Positions 1 to 6,620 of a DNA stretch of 12,441 nt are shown here, piece after piece (the stretch's first letter is position 1; each line of letters starts with the position of its first letter). Source of the DNA: Anaerolineae bacterium. GTDB lineage: Bacteria > Chloroflexota > Anaerolineae > JACIWP01. Where the stretch lies: assembly GCA_014360855.1 (NCBI GenBank), contig JACIWP010000064.1, positions 1-12,441 of the forward strand. Reading direction: 5' to 3'. The notes beneath the pieces are model-generated. The model saw only the letters and a program-made list of their open reading frames with translations. It did not search any database and was not told the DNA's origin. The translations under genes were made by a program, and so were the position numbers.

Positions 1-1
1 C

Positions 2-319
2 GGCAATAAGCTCTTCTACATGCATTTCAACGACAACTGGCGCCTGTGGGACGACGACATGACCGTCGGATCCGTGCACACCATCGAGATGTTGGAACTG
101 CTCTACTGGCTGGACCGCCTGAACTACCAGGGATGGTACGCGCTGGACATCTTCCCCTACCGCGAGGATGGGGTGCGGGCGGCCAGCGAGAGCATCCGCT
201 GGATTCAGGGACTGCACGGACTGCTGGACAAGATCGGGCGCGAGCGCATCGCGGCGGTGATCGCCCGGGGCGATGCCATGGAGGCTTCGGCCATGCTGCG
301 CGAAGCCCTGCTGGGATAG
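2..319 (+). CDS. TIM-barrel sugar isomerase (L-rhamnose/D-apiose isomerase type), C-terminal part
   Basis: The gene is cut by the window start; 105 codons remain, ending in TAG at 317-319. The fragment begins with a strand carrying MHFNDN, then WDDDMTVGSVHT, then a last-strand motif YALDIFPYRED and a helical tail. HxND followed by a late Asp is the usual metal-ligand arrangement near the end of xylose-isomerase-like TIM barrels, and the GSVHT and DIFPYRED stretches resemble the bacterial L-rhamnose isomerase/sugar isomerase group rather than true xylose isomerase. The expected job is aldose-to-ketose isomerisation in the cytoplasm, supplying the ketose for the kinase encoded at 4969. It sits 39 bases ahead of the RuBisCO-like gene in the same direction, so it is probably in the same operon. 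D-apiose isomerase or a sugar-phosphate isomerase/epimerase are alternatives; substrate cannot be fixed from this part. Confidence 0.7.
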   Translation, partial: GNKLFYMHFNDNWRLWDDDMTVGSVHTIEMLELLYWLDRLNYQGWYALDIFPYREDGVRAASESIRWIQGLHGLLDKIGRERIAAVIARGDAMEASAMLREALLG

Positions 320-343
320 CGATCAGGCATTCACATCATTTAT

Positions 344-349
344 GGAGGG
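344..349 (+). promoter_or_regulatory. Shine-Dalgarno of the RuBisCO-like gene
   Basis: GGAGGG lies 9 bases before the ATG at 359 and fixes that start. A seven-codon reading frame (ATG at 342) contains this site and stops at 363-365, just inside the RLP gene. Confidence 0.65.
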
Positions 350-358
350 ACATATCCA

Positions 359-1705
359 ATGGTAAAAGAACTGTACGACCCCCACATGTTCAACTACATG
401 TGGGAAAGCCTGGACCAGGACCATTTCGTCGTGGGCACGTATTATATCGAGGACAGCCGGCCGGACTGGGACTTCATCGATCACCTCGGCCAGGTCCAGC
501 GCCTCGCCCTGGAAGGCTCCACCGCCACCTGGATGGACATCAAAGAGGAGACGCCCGAGGTGCGGGAGCGCCTGTGCAGTAAGGTGCTGGGCTATTACGA
601 AATCCCCTCCCCGCCGGGCACACGCCGCGCCGTGATCCAACTGGCCTTCCCCACCGCGGCCTGGGACGTGAACGTCAACGTGCCGATGATGCTCCTTTCC
701 ATCTCCGGTAACATCTTCGCCTTTTGCGACAAGGTGCGCCTGCTGGACGTCTTCATCCCTGAAGCCATCGCTAAGAAATTCAGCGGCCCGAAATTCGGCA
801 TCGAGGGACTGCGGGAGAAGCTGGGGGTGTACGGCCGGCCGCTCGTCCTGCAGATCATCAAGCCCAAGATGGGCATGACGCCGGAGGAAACCGCCAACCA
901 GGTCTACCAGACCGCCCTCGGCGGTGCAGATTTATGTAAAGATGACGAGATGTGCAGTGAGCTGGAGAACTGCCCCTTCGAGGCCCGCCTGGAGGCGGTG
1001 CTCAAGGCGCTGGAAAAGGCGGAGCGCGAGACCGGCCACAAGACGCTGTACATGGTCAGCATCACCGATGAGGTGGACCGCGTGCATGAGAAGGCCCGCC
1101 GCGCCGTGAAGCTGGGCGCGACCGGCTTGCTCCTCGCCTACCCCGTCGGCCTCTCGACCCTGAAGGTCATCGCCAGCGACCCGGAGATCAACGTGCCCAT
1201 TCTCTGGCATGTCTCCCACATGCTGGGCATGCTCCCGACCATGAGCTACGTCGCCCTGGCCAAGCTGGCGCGGCTGTGCGGCGCGGACATGATGCTGACG
1301 CCGTCCCTATGGTCCAGCCTGCAGGTCTGCTCGGTCGAGGAAGAACTGCGCACCTCCCAGACTCTGCGGGCGCCTTTCTACCATATCAAGCGGGCGTGGC
1401 CCATGCCGGCCGCCGGCATGTACCCCGGCCTGGCCGAAGTCCTGATCCAGGAGCACGGCATTGACTTCATCGTGCCGGCCGGCGGCGGCATGCTCGGGCA
1501 TCCTATGGGCTATAAGGCCGGCGCCATGGCCTGGCGCCAGGCCATCGACGCGGTGCTGGCCGGCATGTCCCTGCAGGAAGCCGCCGAGAAATATCCGGAA
1601 GTCCGCGCCGCGGCCGAGCTTTGGGGCATCCGCAAGCGCCCACAGTGCCCCTGGGGCTACCGCAGTCCGGAGTTCCATCCCAAGTTTGCCCCGAAAAACA
1701 TCTGA
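359..1705 (+). CDS. RuBisCO-like protein (type IV RuBisCO large-subunit homologue)
   Basis: The 448-residue product is full length for the RuBisCO large-subunit superfamily. The N-terminal domain (about 1-140) carries STATWMD and SGNIF, matching the substrate-contacting TGTW and N123 regions. The barrel has VYGRPLVLQIIKPKMG (K168 and K170, equivalent to K175/K177), GGADLCKDDE (K194, D196, E197, equivalent to the carbamylated Lys and Mg2+ ligands) and a late GGGMLGHPMG phosphate-binding loop (375-384). The canonical HxHRAxH segment is instead ILWHVSHMLG, and loop 6, which should carry the CO2-gating Lys, reads TPSLWSS. It is therefore very unlikely to fix CO2. Known RLPs enolise, isomerise, decarboxylate or hydrolyse sugar phosphates (methionine salvage, D-apiose routes). 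Between a sugar isomerase and a dehydrogenase complex, with a sugar kinase in the same operon, it likely acts on a phosphorylated keto sugar or keto acid. The exact reaction is unknown. Confidence 0.9.
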   Translation: MVKELYDPHMFNYMWESLDQDHFVVGTYYIEDSRPDWDFIDHLGQVQRLALEGSTATWMDIKEETPEVRERLCSKVLGYYEIPSPPGTRRAVIQLAFPTAAWDVNVNVPMMLLSISGNIFAFCDKVRLLDVFIPEAIAKKFSGPKFGIEGLREKLGVYGRPLVLQIIKPKMGMTPEETANQVYQTALGGADLCKDDEMCSELENCPFEARLEAVLKALEKAERETGHKTLYMVSITDEVDRVHEKARRAVKLGATGLLLAYPVGLSTLKVIASDPEINVPILWHVSHMLGMLPTMSYVALAKLARLCGADMMLTPSLWSSLQVCSVEEELRTSQTLRAPFYHIKRAWPMPAAGMYPGLAEVLIQEHGIDFIVPAGGGMLGHPMGYKAGAMAWRQAIDAVLAGMSLQEAAEKYPEVRAAAELWGIRKRPQCPWGYRSPEFHPKFAPKNI

Positions 1706-1721
1706 GGGGGTGAGCGGATCG

Positions 1722-2693
1722 ATGAATCAGGCAGATATCCTTCTGCTGGAACTATATCGGACAATGCTGACCATCCGGCGCTTTGAGGAGCGCTGTAACT
1801 ATCTCTTCATGCAGGGGCGCATTCCCTCCACCCTGCACCTGTACATCGGGCAGGAGGCGGTGGCCGCCGGCGTCTGCGCGCATCTGCGCCCCGATGATTA
1901 TCTCTTCAGCACCCACCGCCCCCACGGCCATGCCATCGCCAAAGGCGTGGCGCCGCGCGCCATTATGGCGGAGCTGTACGGCAAGGTCACCGGTTGTTGT
2001 AAAGGCAAGGGAGGGTCCATGCATGTGGGGGATGTGCGGGTGGGCATGTTCCCCGCCGTGGCCATTGTCGGCGCCAACGCCCCGCTGGCCGCCGGCGCCG
2101 CCCTGGCCGCCAAATGGCTGGACAAGGACCGCGTCAGTGTCTGCTTCTTCGGCGAAGGCGCCGCCAACGAGGGCGCGGTACACGAGGCCATGAACATGGC
2201 CGCCATCTGGGACCTGCCAGTGGTCTACGTCTGTGAGAACAACCTGTACGCCGCCTCTACCCCCTTCTCCAAGGCCTTCAAGATCCAGAACGTCGCCGAC
2301 CGGGCGGCCGCCTACGGCATGCCGGGGGTCATCGTGGATGGCAATGACGTCGAAGCGGTCTATCGGGTCGCCGGCGAGGCCATCGCCCGCGCCCGCCGGC
2401 GCGAAGGCCCCACCCTTATCGAGGCCAAGACCTACCGTCTGTGCGGACATTCCCGCAGTGACCCGCGCACCTACCGTTCGCGCGAGGAAGAGGAAGAATG
2501 GGCCAAGCGCGATCCCATCCCGCGGCTGGCCGGCCGGCTGAAGGAACTGGGCCTGGCCAGCGATGAAACCCTGGAGCGCATCGAACAGGAGGTGCAGGCC
2601 CTTATTGACAATGCGGTGCGCTTCGCCGAGGAAAGTCCCCTGCCCGACCCGGAGGACACCCTCAAACACGTATTCTGGTCGGAGGAGGGATAA
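1722..2693 (+). CDS. Thiamine-diphosphate-dependent dehydrogenase E1 component, alpha subunit
   Basis: This 323-residue protein matches the length of separate E1-alpha subunits (AcoA, PdhA, BkdA1 type). Visible signatures are an N-terminal LYRTMLTIRRFEE, HLYIGQEA, KGKGGSMH, and the ThDP/Mg2+ motif GEGAANEGAVHEAMNMA (Glu replaces the usual Asp of GDG) ending in the Asn of CENN, then LCGHSRSDPRTYR. With the beta subunit it decarboxylates a 2-oxo acid, or cleaves an acyloin such as acetoin, and transfers the acyl group to the lipoyl arm of E2. I chose the ATG at 1722 because GAGGGGGTGAG lies just upstream and the alpha-subunit homology starts there; a GTG at 1710 is in frame. The gap from the RLP gene is 16 bases. 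Pyruvate, branched-chain and acetoin substrates cannot be told apart from sequence; the compact length slightly favours an acetoin-dehydrogenase-like enzyme. Confidence 0.88.
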   Translation: MNQADILLLELYRTMLTIRRFEERCNYLFMQGRIPSTLHLYIGQEAVAAGVCAHLRPDDYLFSTHRPHGHAIAKGVAPRAIMAELYGKVTGCCKGKGGSMHVGDVRVGMFPAVAIVGANAPLAAGAALAAKWLDKDRVSVCFFGEGAANEGAVHEAMNMAAIWDLPVVYVCENNLYAASTPFSKAFKIQNVADRAAAYGMPGVIVDGNDVEAVYRVAGEAIARARRREGPTLIEAKTYRLCGHSRSDPRTYRSREEEEEWAKRDPIPRLAGRLKELGLASDETLERIEQEVQALIDNAVRFAEESPLPDPEDTLKHVFWSEEG

Positions 2694-2696
2694 GCT

Positions 2697-3710
2697 ATGG
2701 CGCTGATGACCATTGCGGAAGCCCTGCGGCAGGCCATTCGGGAGGAAATGCGGCGCGACCCGCGCGTCTTCTGCATCGGCGAGGACATCGGCATCCTTGG
2801 CGGATTTGGGGGCGCCTTCACCGTTACCCTGGGCCTCTCCGAGGAATTCGGACATGAGCGCATTCTGGACACCCCCATCTCAGAGACCGGGCTGATCGGC
2901 GTGGCCATCGGCGCCGCCATGGCCGGCCTGCGCCCCATCGCCGACGTGCAGTACGGCGACTTCCTCTTCTGCGCTATGGACCAGATCGCCAATCAGGCCG
3001 CCAAGATGACCTATATGTCCGGCGGCACGGTCAAGGTCCCCCTGGTCCTGCGCGCCCCCGTGGGGGCAACCGGCCGCGGCGCCCAGCACGCCCAGAGCCT
3101 GGAAGCCTTCTTCACCCACATACCGGGGCTGAAAGTGGTCGCGCCGGCCACCGCCTACGACGCCAAAGGCCTGCTGAAAAGCGCGGTGCGCGACGATAAT
3201 CCCGTCATCATCTTTGAGCACAAACTGCTCTACGGTAGTAAGGGGCCGCGCGCCGAGCGCGGCGCCCTCAGTCCGGTGGGAGAAGTGCCCGAGGAGGAAT
3301 ACCTGGTGCCCATCGGCAAGGGCATCATCCGACGCGAGGGCAAGGATGTCACCATCGTCGGCAAACTGCTCACCGTGTACCGCGCGCTGGAGGCCGCCGA
3401 GCAACTGGCGAAAGAAGGCATCGAGGCGGAGGTGATCGACCCCCGCACGCTGGTGCCGCTGGACAAAGAGCTGATCCTCGACTCCGTGCGCAAGACCGGC
3501 CGGCTGGTCATCGTCGAGGAGGACAACTACACCGGCGGATGGGGAGCGGACGTGGCCGCCATGGTCGCCGCCGAAGCCTTTTTCTGGCTGGACGCGCCCA
3601 TCGTGCGCGTCAGCGCGCCGGACACTCCCCCGCCCTTCTCGCCGCCGATGGAGCAGTTCTATGTCCCCAGCGCCGAGCGCGTCGTCCAGGCTGTGAAGTC
3701 CATACTCTGA
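2697..3710 (+). CDS. Thiamine-diphosphate-dependent dehydrogenase E1 component, beta subunit
   Basis: The 337 residues are typical of E1-beta (AcoB, PdhB, BkdA2). Near the N terminus are GEDIGILGGFGGAF and the DTPISETGLIGVAIGAAMAG segment that holds the Glu which activates ThDP; ADVQYGDFLFCAMDQI and GRGAQHAQSLEAFF follow. The C-terminal transketolase-like domain has DVTIVG, EVIDPRTLVPLD and VIVEEDNYTGGWGADVA. It pairs with the product of the gene at 1722 to form the alpha2beta2 E1 heterotetramer. Only three bases separate the two genes, and the Shine-Dalgarno GGAGGAGGGA (2681-2690) lies inside the end of E1-alpha, so the two are probably translated in step. No truncation or missing motif is seen. 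Confidence 0.9.
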   Translation: MALMTIAEALRQAIREEMRRDPRVFCIGEDIGILGGFGGAFTVTLGLSEEFGHERILDTPISETGLIGVAIGAAMAGLRPIADVQYGDFLFCAMDQIANQAAKMTYMSGGTVKVPLVLRAPVGATGRGAQHAQSLEAFFTHIPGLKVVAPATAYDAKGLLKSAVRDDNPVIIFEHKLLYGSKGPRAERGALSPVGEVPEEEYLVPIGKGIIRREGKDVTIVGKLLTVYRALEAAEQLAKEGIEAEVIDPRTLVPLDKELILDSVRKTGRLVIVEEDNYTGGWGADVAAMVAAEAFFWLDAPIVRVSAPDTPPPFSPPMEQFYVPSAERVVQAVKSIL

Positions 3711-3719
3711 GGGAATCCC

Positions 3720-4940
3720 ATGGCAACGGATGTGCTCGTCCCACCCCTGGGCCAGACCGTGGATACCGTCACCCTGGTGACCTGGTACAAGCGCGAGGGA
3801 GAGGCGGTGACCCAGGGCGAAAAGCTGTACGCCATCGAAACCGATAAGGCCACGCTGGACATCGAGGCGCCGGCCTCCGGCATCCTGCGCCATATCACCG
3901 CCCAGCCCGGCCAAAAGGTGCGCGTGCTTTCCCCCATCGCCCGCATCCTCGCACCCGGGGAAGAAGCAGAGGCGGTGCCGGCTCCGACACCGCCGGCGGC
4001 GCCTGCCGGCGCGCCTGTGCCGCCCACGCCTGCCCCCGCGCCGGCGATGAAACCACCCACTACCCCGCCGGCCGGCCGGATATTCATCTCGCCGCGCGCC
4101 CGCCGGCTGGCGGAAGAGCACAACGTCCCCTGGCAAACCCTGCAGGGCACCGGTCCCCAGGGCGCCATCGTCGAGCGGGACGTGCGGGCGTATCTGCAGT
4201 CCCAGGCGGCGGTGAAAGCTCCTCCTGTCACCATAGGGCCGGCCATTACCCCGCCGGCGGTCGCCGTCATGCAGACCATCCCGCTGGAAGGCTCGCGGGC
4301 GGTCATCGCTCAGCGCATGCTGGAAAGCCGGCAGACCACCGCCCCGGTCACGCTGATGTCCGAGGCCGACGCCACCGCGCTGGTAGAACTGCGCCGGCAG
4401 TTCCATGAAGCCGGCATCCCCGTCAGCTACAACGATATTTTCCTGTACATTGCCGGCCGCGCCCTGCGCCAGTTCCCGCGCCTGAACGCCTCCCTGGAAG
4501 GGGAAACCATCCGGCTCTGGGACGAGGTGCACATCGGCTTAGCGGTGGACACGGAGCGCGGCCTGTTGGTGCCGGTGGTACGGGACGCCGACCGCAAGCG
4601 GCTGGCGGATATCGCCCGCGAAACCCAGCGCTTGATCGAGCGGGCGCGTGCCGGCCAGCTCACCCCCGAAGAGATGAGCGGCGGGACATTCACCATCACC
4701 AACCTGGGCATGTACGACGTGGATGCCTTTACCCCCATTATTAATCTGCCGCAGTGTGCTGTGTTGGGTATCGGCCGCATCGTCGAGCGGCCGGCGGTGT
4801 TTCAGGGAGTGATCGCCGTGCGCCATCGCGTCTGGCTGAGCCTGACCTTCGACCACCGCCTGATAGACGGCGCGCCGGCCGCCCAATTCCTCCAGCGCAT
4901 CATCCAGTGGGTGGAAATGCCGCACCTCTTGCTGATATGA
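3720..4940 (+). CDS. Dihydrolipoamide acyltransferase (E2) of the 2-oxoacid/acetoin dehydrogenase complex
   Basis: The protein is 406 residues in the standard E2 order. One lipoyl domain spans about 1-78 with IETDKATLDIEAP, lipoylated Lys at K43. A Pro/Ala-rich mobile linker follows at about 83-118. A peripheral-subunit-binding domain lies at about 121-159 (ISPRARRLAEEHNV, GTGPQGAIVERDV). After a second short linker comes the acyltransferase core from about 186, with catalytic DHRLIDG (H379, D383, G384). It collects the acyl group from E1, transfers it to CoA and forms the core of the complex. The start at 3720 follows a GAGGGA Shine-Dalgarno overlapping the E1-beta stop, nine bases away. An E3 dihydrolipoamide dehydrogenase is needed to reoxidise the lipoyl group but is not in the window. 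A BkdB, PdhC or AcoC-like role cannot be separated by eye. Confidence 0.9.
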   Translation: MATDVLVPPLGQTVDTVTLVTWYKREGEAVTQGEKLYAIETDKATLDIEAPASGILRHITAQPGQKVRVLSPIARILAPGEEAEAVPAPTPPAAPAGAPVPPTPAPAPAMKPPTTPPAGRIFISPRARRLAEEHNVPWQTLQGTGPQGAIVERDVRAYLQSQAAVKAPPVTIGPAITPPAVAVMQTIPLEGSRAVIAQRMLESRQTTAPVTLMSEADATALVELRRQFHEAGIPVSYNDIFLYIAGRALRQFPRLNASLEGETIRLWDEVHIGLAVDTERGLLVPVVRDADRKRLADIARETQRLIERARAGQLTPEEMSGGTFTITNLGMYDVDAFTPIINLPQCAVLGIGRIVERPAVFQGVIAVRHRVWLSLTFDHRLIDGAPAAQFLQRIIQWVEMPHLLLI

Positions 4941-4972
4941 TGGCGAAAACCGAGAAGGAGGACACATCATGA
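4940..4972 (+). CDS. Possible 10-codon bridging mini-ORF between E2 and kinase
   Basis: ATG at 4940 shares its A with the E2 stop (TGATG junction). The frame encodes MAKTEKEDTS and stops with TGA at 4970-4972, overlapping the kinase ATG (ATGA). The Shine-Dalgarno of the kinase lies inside it, which accounts for its Lys/Glu content. It may only keep ribosomes moving from E2 to the kinase; it may equally be chance. The peptide itself is unlikely to have a function. Confidence 0.2.
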   Translation: MAKTEKEDTS

Positions 4973-6477
4973 CAGCACAGACCTATCTGGCGTTCGACAT
5001 CGGGGCGGAAAGCGGACGGGCGATGCTGGCATCCTTCGACGGCGGCCGGCTCTCCCTCTCCGAACTGCATCGCTTCCCCAACGGCCCGGTGCGCCTCCCC
5101 GACGGCCTGCACTGGGACATCCTGCGCATCTGGAGCGATGTCAAGAATGCCATTGGCATGGCCTTCCGCGACACGGAATCCCCGCCGGCCAGCCTGGGCA
5201 TTGACACCTGGGCGGTGGACTTCGGCCTGCTGGACCGCACCGGCGCGCTCATCGGCAACCCCTATCACTACCGCGACAGCCGCACCGACGGGATGATCGA
5301 GGAGGCCTGCCGGCGCGTGCCTCGCGCCGAGATCTTCGAACAGACCGGCATCCAATTCCTTCAGCTCAATACCCTCTACCAGCTCCTGGCGATGGTGGTA
5401 TCCCAGTCGCCGGCGCTCGAAATCGCCCATACCTTCCTGACCATCCCGGACTTATTGAATTACTGGCTGACGGGGCAGAAATTTTGCGAGTTCACCAACG
5501 CCACCACCACACAGTTCTACAATCCCCGCAGAGGGGACTGGGCCTGGGACCTGCTGGAGCGCATGGGCATCCCGAAGCATATCTTCCCACCCATCATCCC
5601 GCCCGGCACCAACCTGGGCAAGCTGACGCCGGCGGTGCGGGAGGAGCTGGGCATCAGTGAGGCGCAGTGCCCGCAGGTGATCGCGCCGGCCTGCCATGAT
5701 ACCGGTTCTGCCGTCGCCGCCGTGCCGGCGATGGAATCCCGCTTCGTCTGGATCAGCTCCGGCACCTGGTCGGTCATGGGCACCGAAGCGCCGCATCCCA
5801 TCATCACCCCCGACAGCCTGCGCAACAACTTCACCAACGAGGGCGGAGTCGCCGGCACGTTCCGTTTCTCCAAAAACGTCATGGGCCTGTGGCTGGTGCA
5901 GGAATGCCGGCGCACCTGGGCACAGCAGGGCGAGGCGTACTCCTACGATGAGCTGGTGAAGATGGCCAGCCAGGCGCCGGCCTTCCTGGCGGTCATTGAC
6001 CCCGACTATCCGGAATTCTTCAAGCCCGGCGACATGCCGGAGCGCATCCGCCGCTTCTGCAAGCTGACCGGCCAGCCTGTGCCGGAGGACAAGGGGGCCG
6101 TCGTGCGCTGTGCGCTGGAGGGCATCGCGCTCAAGTACCGCTGGGTGCTGGAGCGGCTGGAGGAGATGCTGGGGTATCGCCTGGAGCCGGTGTACATCGT
6201 GGGGGGCGGCACGCAGAACCGCCTGCTCTCGCAGTTCACCGCGGACGCCCTGCGCCGGCAGGTGTATACCGGCCCCATCGAGGCCACCGCGCTGGGCAAC
6301 ATCATGATGCAGATGATCGCCATGGGGGCACTGCACAGTGTGGCGGAGGGACGCGAGCTGATCCGCAAGTCCTTCCCGTTGACGATTTACGAGCCGGCAC
6401 AGACCGCCGGCTGGGATGAAGCGTACGAGAAGCTGTGTGCCATCATGGCGCGCTATCCGTTGGATGCCGGCGGCTGA
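4969..6477 (+). CDS. rhaB: Rhamnulokinase-family FGGY sugar kinase
   Basis: The 502-residue protein fits bacterial rhamnulokinases. It opens with the N-terminal ATPase phosphate-1 motif AFDIGAESGRAML (9-20), followed by IDTWAVDFGLLD (78-89), the substrate-side YHYRDSRTDG (99-108), FLQLNTLYQL (130-139), TTTQFYNPRRGDWAWDLL and the catalytic-base region PACHDTGSAVAAVP (D244). The C-terminal domain holds VGGGTQNRLLSQFTADA (411-427), the adenosine-binding loop. It should phosphorylate a ketose such as L-rhamnulose at O1 with ATP in the cytoplasm. The ATG at 4969 is preceded by AAGGAGG (4955-4961) seven bases away. It closes the catabolic gene run 28 bases after E2. The usual partner rhamnulose-1-phosphate aldolase is not nearby, so a related ketose is possible; FGGY kinases for apulose are relatives. 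Confidence 0.85.
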   Translation: MTAQTYLAFDIGAESGRAMLASFDGGRLSLSELHRFPNGPVRLPDGLHWDILRIWSDVKNAIGMAFRDTESPPASLGIDTWAVDFGLLDRTGALIGNPYHYRDSRTDGMIEEACRRVPRAEIFEQTGIQFLQLNTLYQLLAMVVSQSPALEIAHTFLTIPDLLNYWLTGQKFCEFTNATTTQFYNPRRGDWAWDLLERMGIPKHIFPPIIPPGTNLGKLTPAVREELGISEAQCPQVIAPACHDTGSAVAAVPAMESRFVWISSGTWSVMGTEAPHPIITPDSLRNNFTNEGGVAGTFRFSKNVMGLWLVQECRRTWAQQGEAYSYDELVKMASQAPAFLAVIDPDYPEFFKPGDMPERIRRFCKLTGQPVPEDKGAVVRCALEGIALKYRWVLERLEEMLGYRLEPVYIVGGGTQNRLLSQFTADALRRQVYTGPIEATALGNIMMQMIAMGALHSVAEGRELIRKSFPLTIYEPAQTAGWDEAYEKLCAIMARYPLDAGG

Positions 6478-6492
6478 TGCGTGCCGGCATCC
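6462..6492 (+). terminator. Stem-loop over the kinase stop codon (possible terminator or mRNA-end hairpin)
   Basis: GGATGCCGGC at 6462-6471 is the exact reverse complement of GCCGGCATCC at 6483-6492, giving a 10-bp GC-rich stem with an 11-base loop that contains the kinase TGA (6475-6477). No T-run follows (GCGTACATAAGGGGG), so this is not a classic intrinsic terminator. It may protect the 3' end of the catabolic mRNA or weaken read-through. GCCGGC is a frequent word in this DNA, which lowers the surprise. Confidence 0.4.
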
Positions 6493-6548
6493 GCGTACAT
6501 AAGGGGGAGCACCAGCCAATATCCGTCCCGCAAATGTTGCGCAAGCTC

Positions 6549-6577
6549 TTGACAAACAAACAAAAATCTGCTATGCT
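6549..6577 (+). promoter_or_regulatory. Sigma70-type promoter for the regulator/transporter operon
   Basis: A perfect -35 box TTGACA (6549-6554) is followed after exactly 17 bases by TATGCT (6572-6577), a good -10 box; an overlapping TATAAA begins at 6577. The stretch is conspicuously A/T-rich inside GC-rich DNA. Transcription would start near 6584 and leave a leader of about 70 bases before the GTG at 6654. It is the only convincing promoter in the window. Confidence 0.75.
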
Positions 6578-6585
6578 ATAAACAG

Positions 6586-6620
6586 CAAATTTCAACAACG
6601 CTCCGTCAATTTTCGACAAT
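6586..6620 (+). promoter_or_regulatory. Candidate operator: imperfect direct repeat with 21-bp period
   Basis: CAAATTTCAACAAC (6586-6599) and CAATTTTCGACAAT (6607-6620) agree at 11 of 14 positions and start 21 bases apart, two turns of the helix. They lie right at and after the predicted transcription start, where a repressor would block the promoter. Several DeoR-family proteins bind tandem direct repeats, and a DeoR-family gene follows, so autoregulation is a reasonable inference. Confidence 0.4.

Noticed and set aside
1402..1420. Perfect 19-base palindrome (9-bp arms, one-base centre) inside the RLP gene
   Set aside because: It encodes conserved-looking residues MPAAGM and is built from GCCGGC, a very frequent word throughout this DNA, so it is probably codon and word bias.
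359..1705. Annotating the RLP as a carbon-fixing RuBisCO
   Set aside because: The loop 6 Lys and the HRAxH Arg are absent, and no small subunit or phosphoribulokinase is nearby.
2880..4532. Long open frame of 550 codons on the minus strand opposite E1-beta and E2
   Set aside because: High GC content leaves the antisense frame open. The product is His/Gly/Arg-rich with no family resemblance, and both sense genes are complete with clear motifs.
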